The translations under genes were made by a program, and so were the position numbers. From Phytohabitans aurantiacus (GTDB taxonomy: Bacteria; Actinomycetota; Actinomycetes; Mycobacteriales; Micromonosporaceae), in assembly GCF_027923225.1 (NCBI RefSeq), contig NZ_BSDI01000007.1:186001-250000 (forward strand): a stretch of DNA of 64,000 nucleotides. Direction: 5' to 3'. Of this stretch, positions 1-8,019 are shown in pieces (within the stretch, counting starts at the first letter, position 1; each line of letters starts with the position of its first letter). The notes under the pieces were generated by a model, which saw nothing but the letters and a program-made list of their open reading frames with translations, searched no databases and was not told where the DNA came from.

Positions 1-419
1 GAGGCGCGCATGGCGACCGTGTTGAGCAGTCCCGGCGGCAGGTACAGGTCAATGTGGAGGGTGCTGACGATCGGGGTGCGGCGCACGAGGTTCGCCACGA
101 TCGCGGCGTCGGCCATCGGCAGGTTGAGGTGAAGCACCCCGGACCGGCGGGCGAGCCGGGCCGTCATCGCCGGGTAGCCGGGGCTCAGCGGCGTCCGGCT
201 GAGCCGCCCGAGAACCGGTGCGCGATAGACGTCGACACCGGCGATGGTCTCGCGGGACGGGAGCGACCGCTCGTGGCGGGTGGTAGCCACGGCCACTCGC
301 CAGCCGCGCGCGGCCATCCCCTCGGCGACGGTACGGGCGGTATGGGTCAGCCCGCTCACGTACGGCTCGTAGTAGGTGAGCGCGACGGTCAGGTCGTACC
401 GTGTGTTCGTTTCGTTCAT
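1..419 (-). CDS. Glycosyltransferase family 4, N-terminal part (runs off the window)
   Basis: The first 139 codons of a GT4-type (GT-B fold) glycosyltransferase are present and the frame stays open to base 1. After the ATG at 419 the protein reads as a Rossmann start, with YYEPYVSG near residues 16-23, RGWRVAVAT near 38-46 and a GVDVYRAP strand near 61-68. These are the usual acceptor-domain features of the family; the donor-binding C-terminal domain would lie beyond the window. The ATG overlaps the TGA of the upstream EEP gene as ATGA (416-419), so it is probably translated as the last visible member of the operon that starts at 10202. The sugar and acceptor are not predictable from this part. 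Confidence 0.85.
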   Translation of the reverse strand, partial: MNETNTRYDLTVALTYYEPYVSGLTHTARTVAEGMAARGWRVAVATTRHERSLPSRETIAGVDVYRAPVLGRLSRTPLSPGYPAMTARLARRSGVLHLNLPMADAAIVANLVRRTPIVSTLHIDLYLPPGLLNTVAMRA

Positions 420-1558
420 CCGCATGAGTTTCCTTCCCGGCACTCGGATATCGACATCGTCAGGCGCTGCGCGCGATGGTCTGACAGGCCGTCCGCGAGC
501 ACCATCCGATATCGACGCACAGTCACTTCTTCGGTGGTGAACAGCCAGTCCAGGCGCCACAGCGGCATCCCGAAGCGCGCCCAGGTGGCCGGGTAGACCG
601 AGCCCGTCGCCCGCGTGGCGTCCCTAAGCCGGTCGGGCAGCGCACGCAGCAGGCCCATCGCCGGTGACGTGTTGAGGTCACCGGCCAGCACGATCGGGAA
701 CGGGTTGCCCGCCACGTCGGCGGCGAGCGCCCGGTAGTTGGCCCGCCGTACGTCGTGACCCTTTTCGCTGTCGGGCTCGAAGAACGGCAGACCCACCGTG
801 GGTACGGTGAAGTGAGAGTTGTAGAACGACACGACACGGCCGCCGACGAGCAGGTCGGTGCGGAGCGTCTTCGCCGTGTAGTAGTCGGGCATCCGCGAGT
901 CGGTCGGTGGCAGGTCGTTCCACCGCTTGGACAGCCACGGACGCAGATCCAGAGGTCGCTCCAGGACGACCGGAAATCGGGACAGGGTCACGAGTTCGCC
1001 GGCGACCACGACGTGGAAGCCGGGAAACTCGCGGCGTAGCCGTTCGGTGTCGTCGATCCGGATCGGCAGCCAGTCATCGCTGAAGTAGAGGTACTCCTGC
1101 AGCAGGTAGACGTCGGCTTTCTGCTGGCGCAGGTACCGGTAGAAGCGGTCGGTGTCGCGCGAGGGCCCTTCGGTCTGCTCCACCGGTTGGTCCCAGTACC
1201 ACGTGTTCCACGCGAACACGGTGATCGCTCCGGGCGGGATCGGTGCGGACCGGTGCCACAGAGCCGTGACGTTCACGCCGGCCATCGACCAACCCACCGC
1301 CAGCGACAGCACGGCCGCCACCGCCACCGCGCCGCGGGCGGGACGGGCCAGCGGCGCCACCGCGAGCAGCGCCACCGGAACGACCGCGAACGCGAGCGGT
1401 GGCGTCAACTCCGGAATGGTCCACCACCAGGCGCGGCCGGACACACCCCGGTGGGCGACGACGAAGGCCAGCCAGGCGCCGGCCGCGGACACCACCACCC
1501 AGGTTCGTAGGCGCCACCGTCGCGTGCCGCTTCGCGGGGCGGCCTCGGCCTCGATCAC
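416..1558 (-). CDS. Membrane-anchored endonuclease/exonuclease/phosphatase-fold hydrolase
   Basis: This is a 380-residue protein with three hydrophobic segments (about residues 20-36, 55-72 and 75-95) followed by an EEP-fold domain. The domain shows WNTW near 118, QEY near 154, AGDLNTS near 310 and a C-terminal SDH motif, the Asn/Glu/Asp-Asn/Asp-His set expected of metal-dependent phosphodiesterases and phosphatases. The hydrolase domain is probably extracytoplasmic. GTG at 1558 is chosen because it overlaps the upstream UbiA stop as GTGA; a longer start at 1609 would overlap UbiA by 55 bp. In this operon a phosphatase acting on a lipid-linked phosphosugar is attractive, but a DNase or phospholipase role cannot be excluded. 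Confidence 0.82.
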   Translation of the reverse strand: MIEAEAAPRSGTRRWRLRTWVVVSAAGAWLAFVVAHRGVSGRAWWWTIPELTPPLAFAVVPVALLAVAPLARPARGAVAVAAVLSLAVGWSMAGVNVTALWHRSAPIPPGAITVFAWNTWYWDQPVEQTEGPSRDTDRFYRYLRQQKADVYLLQEYLYFSDDWLPIRIDDTERLRREFPGFHVVVAGELVTLSRFPVVLERPLDLRPWLSKRWNDLPPTDSRMPDYYTAKTLRTDLLVGGRVVSFYNSHFTVPTVGLPFFEPDSEKGHDVRRANYRALAADVAGNPFPIVLAGDLNTSPAMGLLRALPDRLRDATRATGSVYPATWARFGMPLWRLDWLFTTEEVTVRRYRMVLADGLSDHRAQRLTMSISECREGNSCG

Positions 1559-2475
1559 CACGGGCCACTCCTGGCGGCGAGCAGGAATCCGCCGGTGAGA
1601 GCCGCCCACAGCACGGCGTTGACGACCAGCACCGGGTCTCGCACCAGGGTTCGCGCCGGATCACCGCCGGCCCCGCGTACCAGCGCCAGCTGCAGGTAGC
1701 GGAACAGTCCGAACAGCGCGAGCGGGGCCACGAGCGCCGCCGCGGTCGACCCGTACCCGCCGAGTGGGGCCTCCGTGCGCAGGTAAAGGAAGTAGGAGCC
1801 GGCGGTCAGCACCGCGGTCAGCACCATGAGCTGCTCCGCGAGGGTCACCGTGTACCCGCGCAGCGCCGGCCGGTGTGCCGCGCCGACCGACACCAACTCC
1901 TGGCGCCGCTTGCCGATGGTGAGCAGAAGGCAGAGCGTGAACACGCAGATCAGCAACCAGCCTGAGGCGGTCACCTCGATGACCACGTAGCCCTGCATGA
2001 GCCGGAGCAGGAACCCGGCGGCCACCAGGAAGACGTCCAGCAGCGGCACGTGTTTGAGTCCCAGCGAGTATCCGGCGTTGAGCACCAGGTACACGCCGAT
2101 CGGCCAGGCCCAGCTCCACGGCTGGCGGCTGAGCACCCCGGCGAGCAGGACCAGCAACGCCGCACCGAACAGGGCCACCGCGGTCATGGGTACCCGACCG
2201 GACGCGATGGGACGGTACCGGTTGGTGGGGTGTGCGCGGTCCCGGTGCCGGTCGACGGCGTCGTTGAGCAGATAGACCAATGAGGACGCGATGGTGAACG
2301 CGGCGACCGCCCATGCCAGCCGGCCCAGGGCGGCCAGCCGCCAGATCTCCAGATCCAGCAACGGCAGGCCGACGGCGAGCACGTTCTTGACCCACTGGCC
2401 GGGCCGGGCCAGCCGGACGAGGTCACCGGCGGAGACCGCGAGGCTGGCCGGCGCGGTCCTGGTCGAAACCGCCAT
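1555..2475 (-). CDS. UbiA-family prenyltransferase, decaprenyl-phosphate phosphoribosyltransferase-like
   Basis: This 306-residue integral membrane protein has about eight to nine transmembrane helices. The first Asp-rich motif, near residues 71-93, begins NDAVD and ends HPTNRYRPIASG. That N-D-x2-D-x3-D-x2-HP-x-(N/K)R-x-RPIA pattern is characteristic of the UbiA branch that transfers 5-phosphoribose from PRPP to polyprenyl phosphate (mycobacterial Rv3806c), rather than of quinone prenyltransferases. ATG at 2475 follows a GAAGG ribosome site and overlaps the SDR stop by one base (TGATG). Expected product: polyprenyl-phosphoryl-5-phosphoribose in the cytoplasmic membrane. The family call is firm; the donor substrate is inferred from the motif. 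Confidence 0.88.
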   Translation of the reverse strand: MAVSTRTAPASLAVSAGDLVRLARPGQWVKNVLAVGLPLLDLEIWRLAALGRLAWAVAAFTIASSLVYLLNDAVDRHRDRAHPTNRYRPIASGRVPMTAVALFGAALLVLLAGVLSRQPWSWAWPIGVYLVLNAGYSLGLKHVPLLDVFLVAAGFLLRLMQGYVVIEVTASGWLLICVFTLCLLLTIGKRRQELVSVGAAHRPALRGYTVTLAEQLMVLTAVLTAGSYFLYLRTEAPLGGYGSTAAALVAPLALFGLFRYLQLALVRGAGGDPARTLVRDPVLVVNAVLWAALTGGFLLAARSGPW

Positions 2476-3524
2476 CAAAAAAACACCTTCGCCGCCCGCA
2501 AGGCCCCTTGCGACCACGGATCGCGGCTCGTGCGCCCCGCCCGGCCACGGCCACCGCCGGGTTGTCGCTCACACCACCACTGGTACGTGCTGCGCAGCGC
2601 CTCCTGGTTGGAGTACCGGGGTTCGAACCCGAGCCGCTCGCGTACCTTGTCGGTGCTGACGTAGGAGTCACTGAGCAGCTTGCTCACCAGCCGCCCGTAG
2701 ACCGGCGAGAGACCGGTTCGCTGCAACAACCGCAGGACGGCCGCAGCGGGTCGGGCCGGGATCGACACCACCCGCCGGTGGTGGCCGGCGGCGTCCAGTA
2801 CCGCCTGAAAGTCCTCCCGCAGCGTGCCGAACCGTGCGGCCGCCACGTTGAAGGTGTCGTTGGCGAGGGCCGCTGGGGCGGTGAGCGCGGCGACCACGCA
2901 GTCGGCGAGGTCTTCCACCGCGCACATCTGGATCCGCACGTCTCCCCGTCCCAGCACCGGGAAGTTGCGGCCCTCCTGGGCCCACTCGAACAGCATCGCG
3001 AACAGCCCCATCCGCCCCGGTCCCAGAAAGGTCTTCGGGCGCAGGATCGGTACGCAGAGCCCGCCGGCTCGGAACCGCTCGCATACCTCCTCGGCGGCGG
3101 CCTTCGCCCGCCCGTACGCGTCGACGGGGGTGCGTGGATGCTCCTCTGTGGTCGGCACCACGGTCGGCAGGCCGTAGACCGCTGTCGACGAGATGTGCAC
3201 CACCCTCGACACGCCGGCCTCGCGGGCGGCGGTGAGGACGGTCCGGGTACCGTCGACGATCACCGACTGGATCTCGGGCTCCGGATAGCTGGGCAGCCCC
3301 GCGGCGCAGTGCACGACGGCGTGCGCGCCCTCGAAGGCGCGGGTCATCGCGGGCAGGTCCCGGACGTCCGCGACCGCGTACGGCACGTCGTCGAACGGAT
3401 CGGCGGCCGGTCGGATGTCCACACCGGACACCGGCCACGCCTGCGCGCGCAACCGCCGCACGAGCCAACCGCCGAGCATGCCCGCAGCGCCGGTGACCAC
3501 GACCCGGTCCGGTTCGGTCACCAT
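2475..3524 (-). CDS. NAD(P)-dependent epimerase/dehydratase (extended SDR)
   Basis: This is a 349-residue soluble extended short-chain dehydrogenase/reductase. The nucleotide-binding TGAAGMLG lies at residues 11-18, an acidic VDIRP follows beta-strand 2 (about 35-39), and the catalytic set is Ser112/Ser113 with Tyr137-x3-Lys141 (YGRAK). Members act on nucleotide sugars, steroids or lipid-linked sugars. The gene overlaps the aminotransferase stop by 7 bp and the UbiA start by one base, so it belongs to the same operon. It ends in a run of seven T residues just before its TGA, which is rare in this DNA. Creation of a keto group for the neighbouring aminotransferase is a plausible role but not proven. 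Confidence 0.85.
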   Translation of the reverse strand: MVTEPDRVVVTGAAGMLGGWLVRRLRAQAWPVSGVDIRPAADPFDDVPYAVADVRDLPAMTRAFEGAHAVVHCAAGLPSYPEPEIQSVIVDGTRTVLTAAREAGVSRVVHISSTAVYGLPTVVPTTEEHPRTPVDAYGRAKAAAEEVCERFRAGGLCVPILRPKTFLGPGRMGLFAMLFEWAQEGRNFPVLGRGDVRIQMCAVEDLADCVVAALTAPAALANDTFNVAAARFGTLREDFQAVLDAAGHHRRVVSIPARPAAAVLRLLQRTGLSPVYGRLVSKLLSDSYVSTDKVRERLGFEPRYSNQEALRSTYQWWCERQPGGGRGRAGRTSRDPWSQGALRAAKVFF

Positions 3525-4939
3525 GCGGCGCCGGCCTTCTCCCGGATGAACCCGGTGAGCAGTCGCCGGAGCCCGACGGCCAGGGTCTCCTCCAACGCGG
3601 TGAGGAAGTACTCGATCTCGGCCGGTTCGATCACCAGAGTGGGCGCCACCATCAACGGGTTCTCGACGTTCGGGCTGTAGTAGGTCATGACGCGGTGCTC
3701 GCGGTAGAGGTGCGCGATGACCGAGAGCGTGATGAGCTTGGTCCGGAACCGCGGGTCCTTTGTGAACCCTGGCACCAGCTTGCCGGCCAGGTCGAGCAGT
3801 TTCGGTCCGCCGCCGAGGAAGACACCGTGCAGCGCGCCCACCCCGGTGGTGCGTTCGACCGCCTCCGGGTACGCCTTGCGGATGCGCTCCAGGCCGGGCG
3901 TGAGGATCGCCTCGATCGCCCGTGCCCGAGCCGGATAGTCGTCTTCGACGACCACGTTGACCGCCTCGATCGCGGTGGCCGTCTCCTCACCGAACCCGTA
4001 GTACGTCGTACTGTGCAGGATCACGTCGGAGAGCCGGTCGTACGCCTTGCGGAACAGCGGCTCCCGCGCGGTGTAGCCGGAGATCGACGCCTTCCCGCCG
4101 CCGAGAGACTTCGAATACACGAGGATGTCCGGGACCAGCCCCTCGTGCCGCATGAAGTGGAACAGGGTGCCGGTCTTCCCCCAGCCGGTGTAGATCTCGT
4201 CGAAAATCAACACGATGTCTTCGGCGGTGCAGAGCCGCCGCAGCTCCGTGAGCGCCGGCCCGGACCACGATCGCAGGCTGGAGGCGCTGAACGGTTCGAC
4301 CATCAGCGCGTAGACGTCACACTTGCCGTCGGGCTTCCGGGTCGCCTCCACCGCCGCCCGCACCGCCTCGACATCGCCGTACGGATACACCACTGCGTTC
4401 GGTAGGCCCGGAAACTGGAAGTGGTTCTCGGCCGAGCCGGTGAGGCTGCCCGCGCCCAGTGTCTTGCCGTGAAAGCTGATGTCGGCTCGCAGGATCGTGT
4501 TCCGGCGGCCGCCGTGATACTTGTACGCCATCTTGATGGCGCCTTCGTTCGCCTCGGCGCCGGAGTTCGGGAAGTACGAGATCGCGAGATCGCCGGGCAG
4601 CAGTTCGGCGATGTTGTGGCTGAGCGCCGCCACGTACGGCGAGAAGAACGCCTTGTGCACCTCCATCCGGCGCTCCCGCGCGAATCGCTCCCGCGCGGCC
4701 AGCACGCGCGGGTGGTTGTGGCCGTGGTTCAGCACGCCTACCCCGCCGGACAGGTCCAGCACCCGGGTGCCGTCTCGCATGTAGATCCATGGGCCTTCGG
4801 CCCGTTCGACCAGCTCGCGGCCGAACCCGAACGAGTTCATCAGCGATACCTGGCTGCGGCTGACGTACCGCCGGTAGAGGTCGTGCACCTGTTTGGTGGA
4901 CAGCTCCTCACAGTCCTCTACGCTCATCAACTTAGGCAT
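3518..4939 (-). CDS. Class III PLP-dependent aminotransferase
   Basis: This is a 473-residue fold-type I enzyme. It shows NSGAEANEGAIK near 125-136, the cofactor aspartate in FDEIYTGWGKTG near 246-257 and the Schiff-base lysine in SKSLGGG (Lys277). These are the class III (ornithine, omega-amino acid, glutamate-semialdehyde) signatures. ATG at 4939 is preceded by GGAGG at good spacing and lies inside the last codons of the upstream flippase gene (8-bp overlap). Placement beside an SDR and sugar-polymer genes suggests amination of a keto-sugar or production of an amino-containing headgroup. The substrate is unknown, and sugar aminotransferases are more often of the DegT family, which makes this member unusual. 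Confidence 0.88.
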   Translation of the reverse strand: MPKLMSVEDCEELSTKQVHDLYRRYVSRSQVSLMNSFGFGRELVERAEGPWIYMRDGTRVLDLSGGVGVLNHGHNHPRVLAARERFARERRMEVHKAFFSPYVAALSHNIAELLPGDLAISYFPNSGAEANEGAIKMAYKYHGGRRNTILRADISFHGKTLGAGSLTGSAENHFQFPGLPNAVVYPYGDVEAVRAAVEATRKPDGKCDVYALMVEPFSASSLRSWSGPALTELRRLCTAEDIVLIFDEIYTGWGKTGTLFHFMRHEGLVPDILVYSKSLGGGKASISGYTAREPLFRKAYDRLSDVILHSTTYYGFGEETATAIEAVNVVVEDDYPARARAIEAILTPGLERIRKAYPEAVERTTGVGALHGVFLGGGPKLLDLAGKLVPGFTKDPRFRTKLITLSVIAHLYREHRVMTYYSPNVENPLMVAPTLVIEPAEIEYFLTALEETLAVGLRRLLTGFIREKAGAAW

Positions 4940-5897
4940 GAGTGGTGGCCTCCTTGGTTCGATGCAAAATCTCTGCCGTGGCGAGCGCCGCCCCGCCCAG
5001 CAGCACATCGCCGACTGTGGTCAGCAGCCGGCTGGCCAACGTCACCGCCGTGGCCGCCGGTACCGGCAACACCGCCGCCAGGGCGGCGAGGAGCATCGCC
5101 TCGCGTACCCCGAGACCGTCAGGCACGACGACCGCCAGCAGCCCGACGACGGTGGCGAGGCTGAACCCGCCCACGCACAACGCCAGTGACCGCAGCGGCG
5201 GGGCGCCCATCGCGACCGCCAGCAGCCACAGGTGCAGCCCGGAGACGAGCCACGACAGGCACTGCGCGACGACCGCGATCCGCAGCCCGCGGGCGGCTGG
5301 CCAGTTGGCTGGCAAGGGCCGGCGCAGCAGCCGCGCCCCGAGCAGCCCGAGGCGGCTGATCAGGCCCGGCCACAAGGCGAGGGCCAGCATCGGCACCGAC
5401 GCCAGCGCGATCCACAGGGCCGTGCCGGAGAGCAACTCCACACCGGCCAGCAGCCCGATCGTGAGGCCGGTCAGGTGGACCAGTGCCATGCTGCACAGGC
5501 CGCTGCCCAGCATTCGGGGCACGGTCACGCCGTTGGCCGTCGCCACCTTGACCTGCGCCACCATGCCGGGCACCTTGCCGGGCACGTACTTGGCGAGATA
5601 GCCGACGAAGAAGATGCGCATGACCTGGGGCAGGCCGACCGGCGGGCCGCCGCCGAGCAGGACCGCTCGCCACGACAGCATGCCGAGCAGCGGTCCGACG
5701 ACGGCCGTCGCCAGCGCGGCGGCGAGCAACAGGCTCACCTGCGAGGCGTCGCGCTGCCCGAGCATCTCGGCGACCACCGACCAGTCCTGGCCGGCGAGCG
5801 CCCGGACGATCCCGACGACCACGACCGCCCCGAAACCAGCGAGGAGCAGCCGCCACGCCAGCTTCCGCCACCCGGGCGGACTGTCCGCGTCCGCCAC
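4932..5897 (-). CDS. Flippase-like lysylphosphatidylglycerol synthase/UPF0104-type membrane protein
   Basis: This 321-residue polytopic membrane protein has about eight hydrophobic helices and the LPG-synthase transmembrane-region pattern, for example FFVGYLAKYVPGKVPG near 105-120 and a late VVPDGLGVREAML. The same fold occurs without a catalytic tail in glycan clusters, where it is proposed to move lipid-linked sugars or phospholipids across the membrane. No soluble acyltransferase domain is present. GTG at 5897 shares one base with the upstream glycosyltransferase stop (TAGTG). Its operon position between glycosyltransferases and the aminotransferase fits a transport role for the lipid-linked product, which remains an inference. 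Confidence 0.8.
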   Translation of the reverse strand: MADADSPPGWRKLAWRLLLAGFGAVVVVGIVRALAGQDWSVVAEMLGQRDASQVSLLLAAALATAVVGPLLGMLSWRAVLLGGGPPVGLPQVMRIFFVGYLAKYVPGKVPGMVAQVKVATANGVTVPRMLGSGLCSMALVHLTGLTIGLLAGVELLSGTALWIALASVPMLALALWPGLISRLGLLGARLLRRPLPANWPAARGLRIAVVAQCLSWLVSGLHLWLLAVAMGAPPLRSLALCVGGFSLATVVGLLAVVVPDGLGVREAMLLAALAAVLPVPAATAVTLASRLLTTVGDVLLGGAALATAEILHRTKEATTHA

Positions 5898-6994
5898 TAC
5901 CGGTTCCCTACCGCGACTCGTGTCCGGTGCCCGAGCACCTCGCGCGCGACGCGGAACAGTCCCGCGCCGTGCCCGAGCACGAGGGCGACGTGCACGAGCA
6001 GGTGCACGGCGGCCGCGAACACCGCGAACCGGGCGCCGCGGCTGCGGTACGTGTATCCGACGAACTCGTGGTTGGCGACCACGAAAACGCCGGCGAGCAG
6101 CGGCCACGTCAACAACAGCCATGGCGCGAAGGGGATGGCGGGGACCGTCAGCAGCGTGAGCGCCGGCGTGATCAGCGACGTCCGCGCCGACCAGTCCAGA
6201 TGCCAGAACCGGGACAACGAGATCATGTCGCCCCGGGCGCCGATCGCGCCGGCGCGCTGGCGCCGCCAGGTGCGCAGCATGATGAGCGGCTTCACGCTGG
6301 CTCGCAGAAACTGCTCCCGCAGCAACGGAAGCAGCCGGTCGACGTCGTCGTGCCGGGTGAGCACGGCGTCGGTCACCACGAGCCGGTACCGTTCCGGCAG
6401 CCGGGTGCCGAACTCGTCGTCTTCGATGTGCCGCAGGTCGCCGTCGAACCCACCGGTGGCCTCGAACACCGCTCGCGGGATCAGCGAGGCGGTGAAGACC
6501 GCGCTGGTCTCGCGCCCCACCGTCTTACGGCGCCAGAAGTACTCGAACGACAGCTGGTACGCCTCCACCGGCCCGTCGTCGAACAGCGGCTCCGGATGGT
6601 AGATCCCTTGCACCATCCCGCAATCGGGAGTCTCGCGCAGTACCCGCACCGCGTTCTCGATGGCGTCCGGCTCCAGCGCGGTGTCCGAGTCCACAAAGAA
6701 CAGCAGCGGCGCGGTGGAAGCCGCGACACCGGCGTTGCGTGCGGCGGCCGCACCCCGGTTGACCGGCAGCTCGATCAGCCGGAACGGGGGCAGGTGATCC
6801 CGCTGATCCCGGCGATCCCGGGCGAACTCCCTGGCGATGTCCGGCGAGCGGTCGGTACTGCGGTCGTCGACCACCACCACCTCTGCCGGCGGGTGCGTCT
6901 GGGCGTACACCGACTCAAGACACGCCCGCAGCACCTTCTCCTTGTTGTAGTTGGGCACGATCACCGCGACGGCGTCACCGGCATGCGTCGTCAT
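5897..6994 (-). CDS. GT2-family membrane glycosyltransferase (copy 1 of a tandem pair)
   Basis: This 365-residue protein has an N-terminal GT-A domain: VIVPNYNKEK at 11-20, VVVDDRS at 40-46 and the metal-binding VDSD at 101-104. A C-terminal hydrophobic region follows, with two to four helices after residue 270. Such enzymes transfer sugars from nucleotide donors to polyprenyl phosphate or growing glycans at the inner face of the membrane. Its start overlaps the stop of the second copy as ATGA. Its first 230 residues are almost the same as the next gene, including about 120 identical nucleotides, so the pair arose by recent duplication or is kept alike by gene conversion. The C-terminal third has diverged. 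Confidence 0.88.
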   Translation of the reverse strand: MTTHAGDAVAVIVPNYNKEKVLRACLESVYAQTHPPAEVVVVDDRSTDRSPDIAREFARDRRDQRDHLPPFRLIELPVNRGAAAARNAGVAASTAPLLFFVDSDTALEPDAIENAVRVLRETPDCGMVQGIYHPEPLFDDGPVEAYQLSFEYFWRRKTVGRETSAVFTASLIPRAVFEATGGFDGDLRHIEDDEFGTRLPERYRLVVTDAVLTRHDDVDRLLPLLREQFLRASVKPLIMLRTWRRQRAGAIGARGDMISLSRFWHLDWSARTSLITPALTLLTVPAIPFAPWLLLTWPLLAGVFVVANHEFVGYTYRSRGARFAVFAAAVHLLVHVALVLGHGAGLFRVAREVLGHRTRVAVGNR

Positions 6995-8019
6995 CGGATC
7001 CCCCGGATCGCCGCGTACCCGACCCTGAGCGCGCCGATACCGGTGCCGAGCACGGCGACGGCGTAGAGCACGGTGTGCATGCCGACCGTGAACGCGGCGA
7101 AGCCGGCCCCCCGGAACCGATAGGCGTACCGGAGGAAGTCATGGCTCGCCGCGGTCGACCCGATCAGCAGCGCCAGCCACACCAACGCCAGCGATGGCAC
7201 GGCCGCCACGAACGGCAGGGTGAGCAGGCTGAGCCCGGACAGCGCCAAGCCAGTCGGCGACATCGCGTGTACGCGCATCCCGGCCCCGGCGTTGCGCCGC
7301 CGCCACACCTTCCGCATCAGCATGGGCGTGCGGGTCGCGAAGCGCCACTGCTCGCGCAGGAACGGCCAGAACCGGTCGACGTCGTCGTGCCGGGTGAGCA
7401 CCGTATCCGTGACCACGAGCCGGTACCGTTCCGGCAGCCGGGTGCCGAACTCGGCGTCCTCGCCGTCACCGTGGCGCAGGCACTCGTCCAACCCTCCGGT
7501 GGCGTCGAACGCCTCACGGGTCACGAGACTGGCGGTGAACAGCGTGGCGGTGCGGCGACCCACGCTGCGACGGCGCCAGAAGTACTCGAACGCCACGCGG
7601 TACGCCTCGACCGGCCCGTCGTCGAACAGCGGTTCCGGATGGTAGATCCCCTGCACCATCCCGCAATCGGGAGTCTCGCGCAGTACCCGCACCGCGTTCT
7701 CGATGGCGTCCGGCTCCAGCGCGGTGTCCGAGTCCACAAAGAACAGCAGCGGCGCGGTGGAAGCCGCGACACCCGCGTTGCGGGCCGCCGACGGACCCCG
7801 GTTGACTGGTAGCTCAATCAGCTTGCACGGCGGGGCGAACTCCGTGACGAATTCCCGGGCGATCTCCGGCGAACGGTCGGTACTACGGTCGTCGACCACC
7901 ACCACCTCCGCCGGCGGGTGCGTCTGCGCGTACACCGACTCAAGACACGCCCGCAACACCTTCTCCTTGTTGAAGTTCGGCACGATCACGGCAACCCCGT
8001 CGGGCCGCGACTCGGTCAT
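6991..8019 (-). CDS. GT2-family membrane glycosyltransferase (copy 2 of a tandem pair)
   Basis: This 342-residue protein has VIVPNFNKEK at 11-20, VVVDDRS at 40-46 and the DxD motif VDSD at 95-98, then a C-terminal membrane-associated region. ATG at 8019 overlaps the stop of the upstream GT2-GT87 gene as ATGA and has a GGAGTGGG ribosome site. Relative to copy 1 it lacks a short Arg/Asp-rich insertion near residue 60 and differs strongly after about residue 230, so the two probably share a donor but use different acceptors or partners; that split of function is inference. It is part of the same run of coupled genes from 10202 downward. Confidence 0.88.
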   Translation of the reverse strand: MTESRPDGVAVIVPNFNKEKVLRACLESVYAQTHPPAEVVVVDDRSTDRSPEIAREFVTEFAPPCKLIELPVNRGPSAARNAGVAASTAPLLFFVDSDTALEPDAIENAVRVLRETPDCGMVQGIYHPEPLFDDGPVEAYRVAFEYFWRRRSVGRRTATLFTASLVTREAFDATGGLDECLRHGDGEDAEFGTRLPERYRLVVTDTVLTRHDDVDRFWPFLREQWRFATRTPMLMRKVWRRRNAGAGMRVHAMSPTGLALSGLSLLTLPFVAAVPSLALVWLALLIGSTAASHDFLRYAYRFRGAGFAAFTVGMHTVLYAVAVLGTGIGALRVGYAAIRGIR

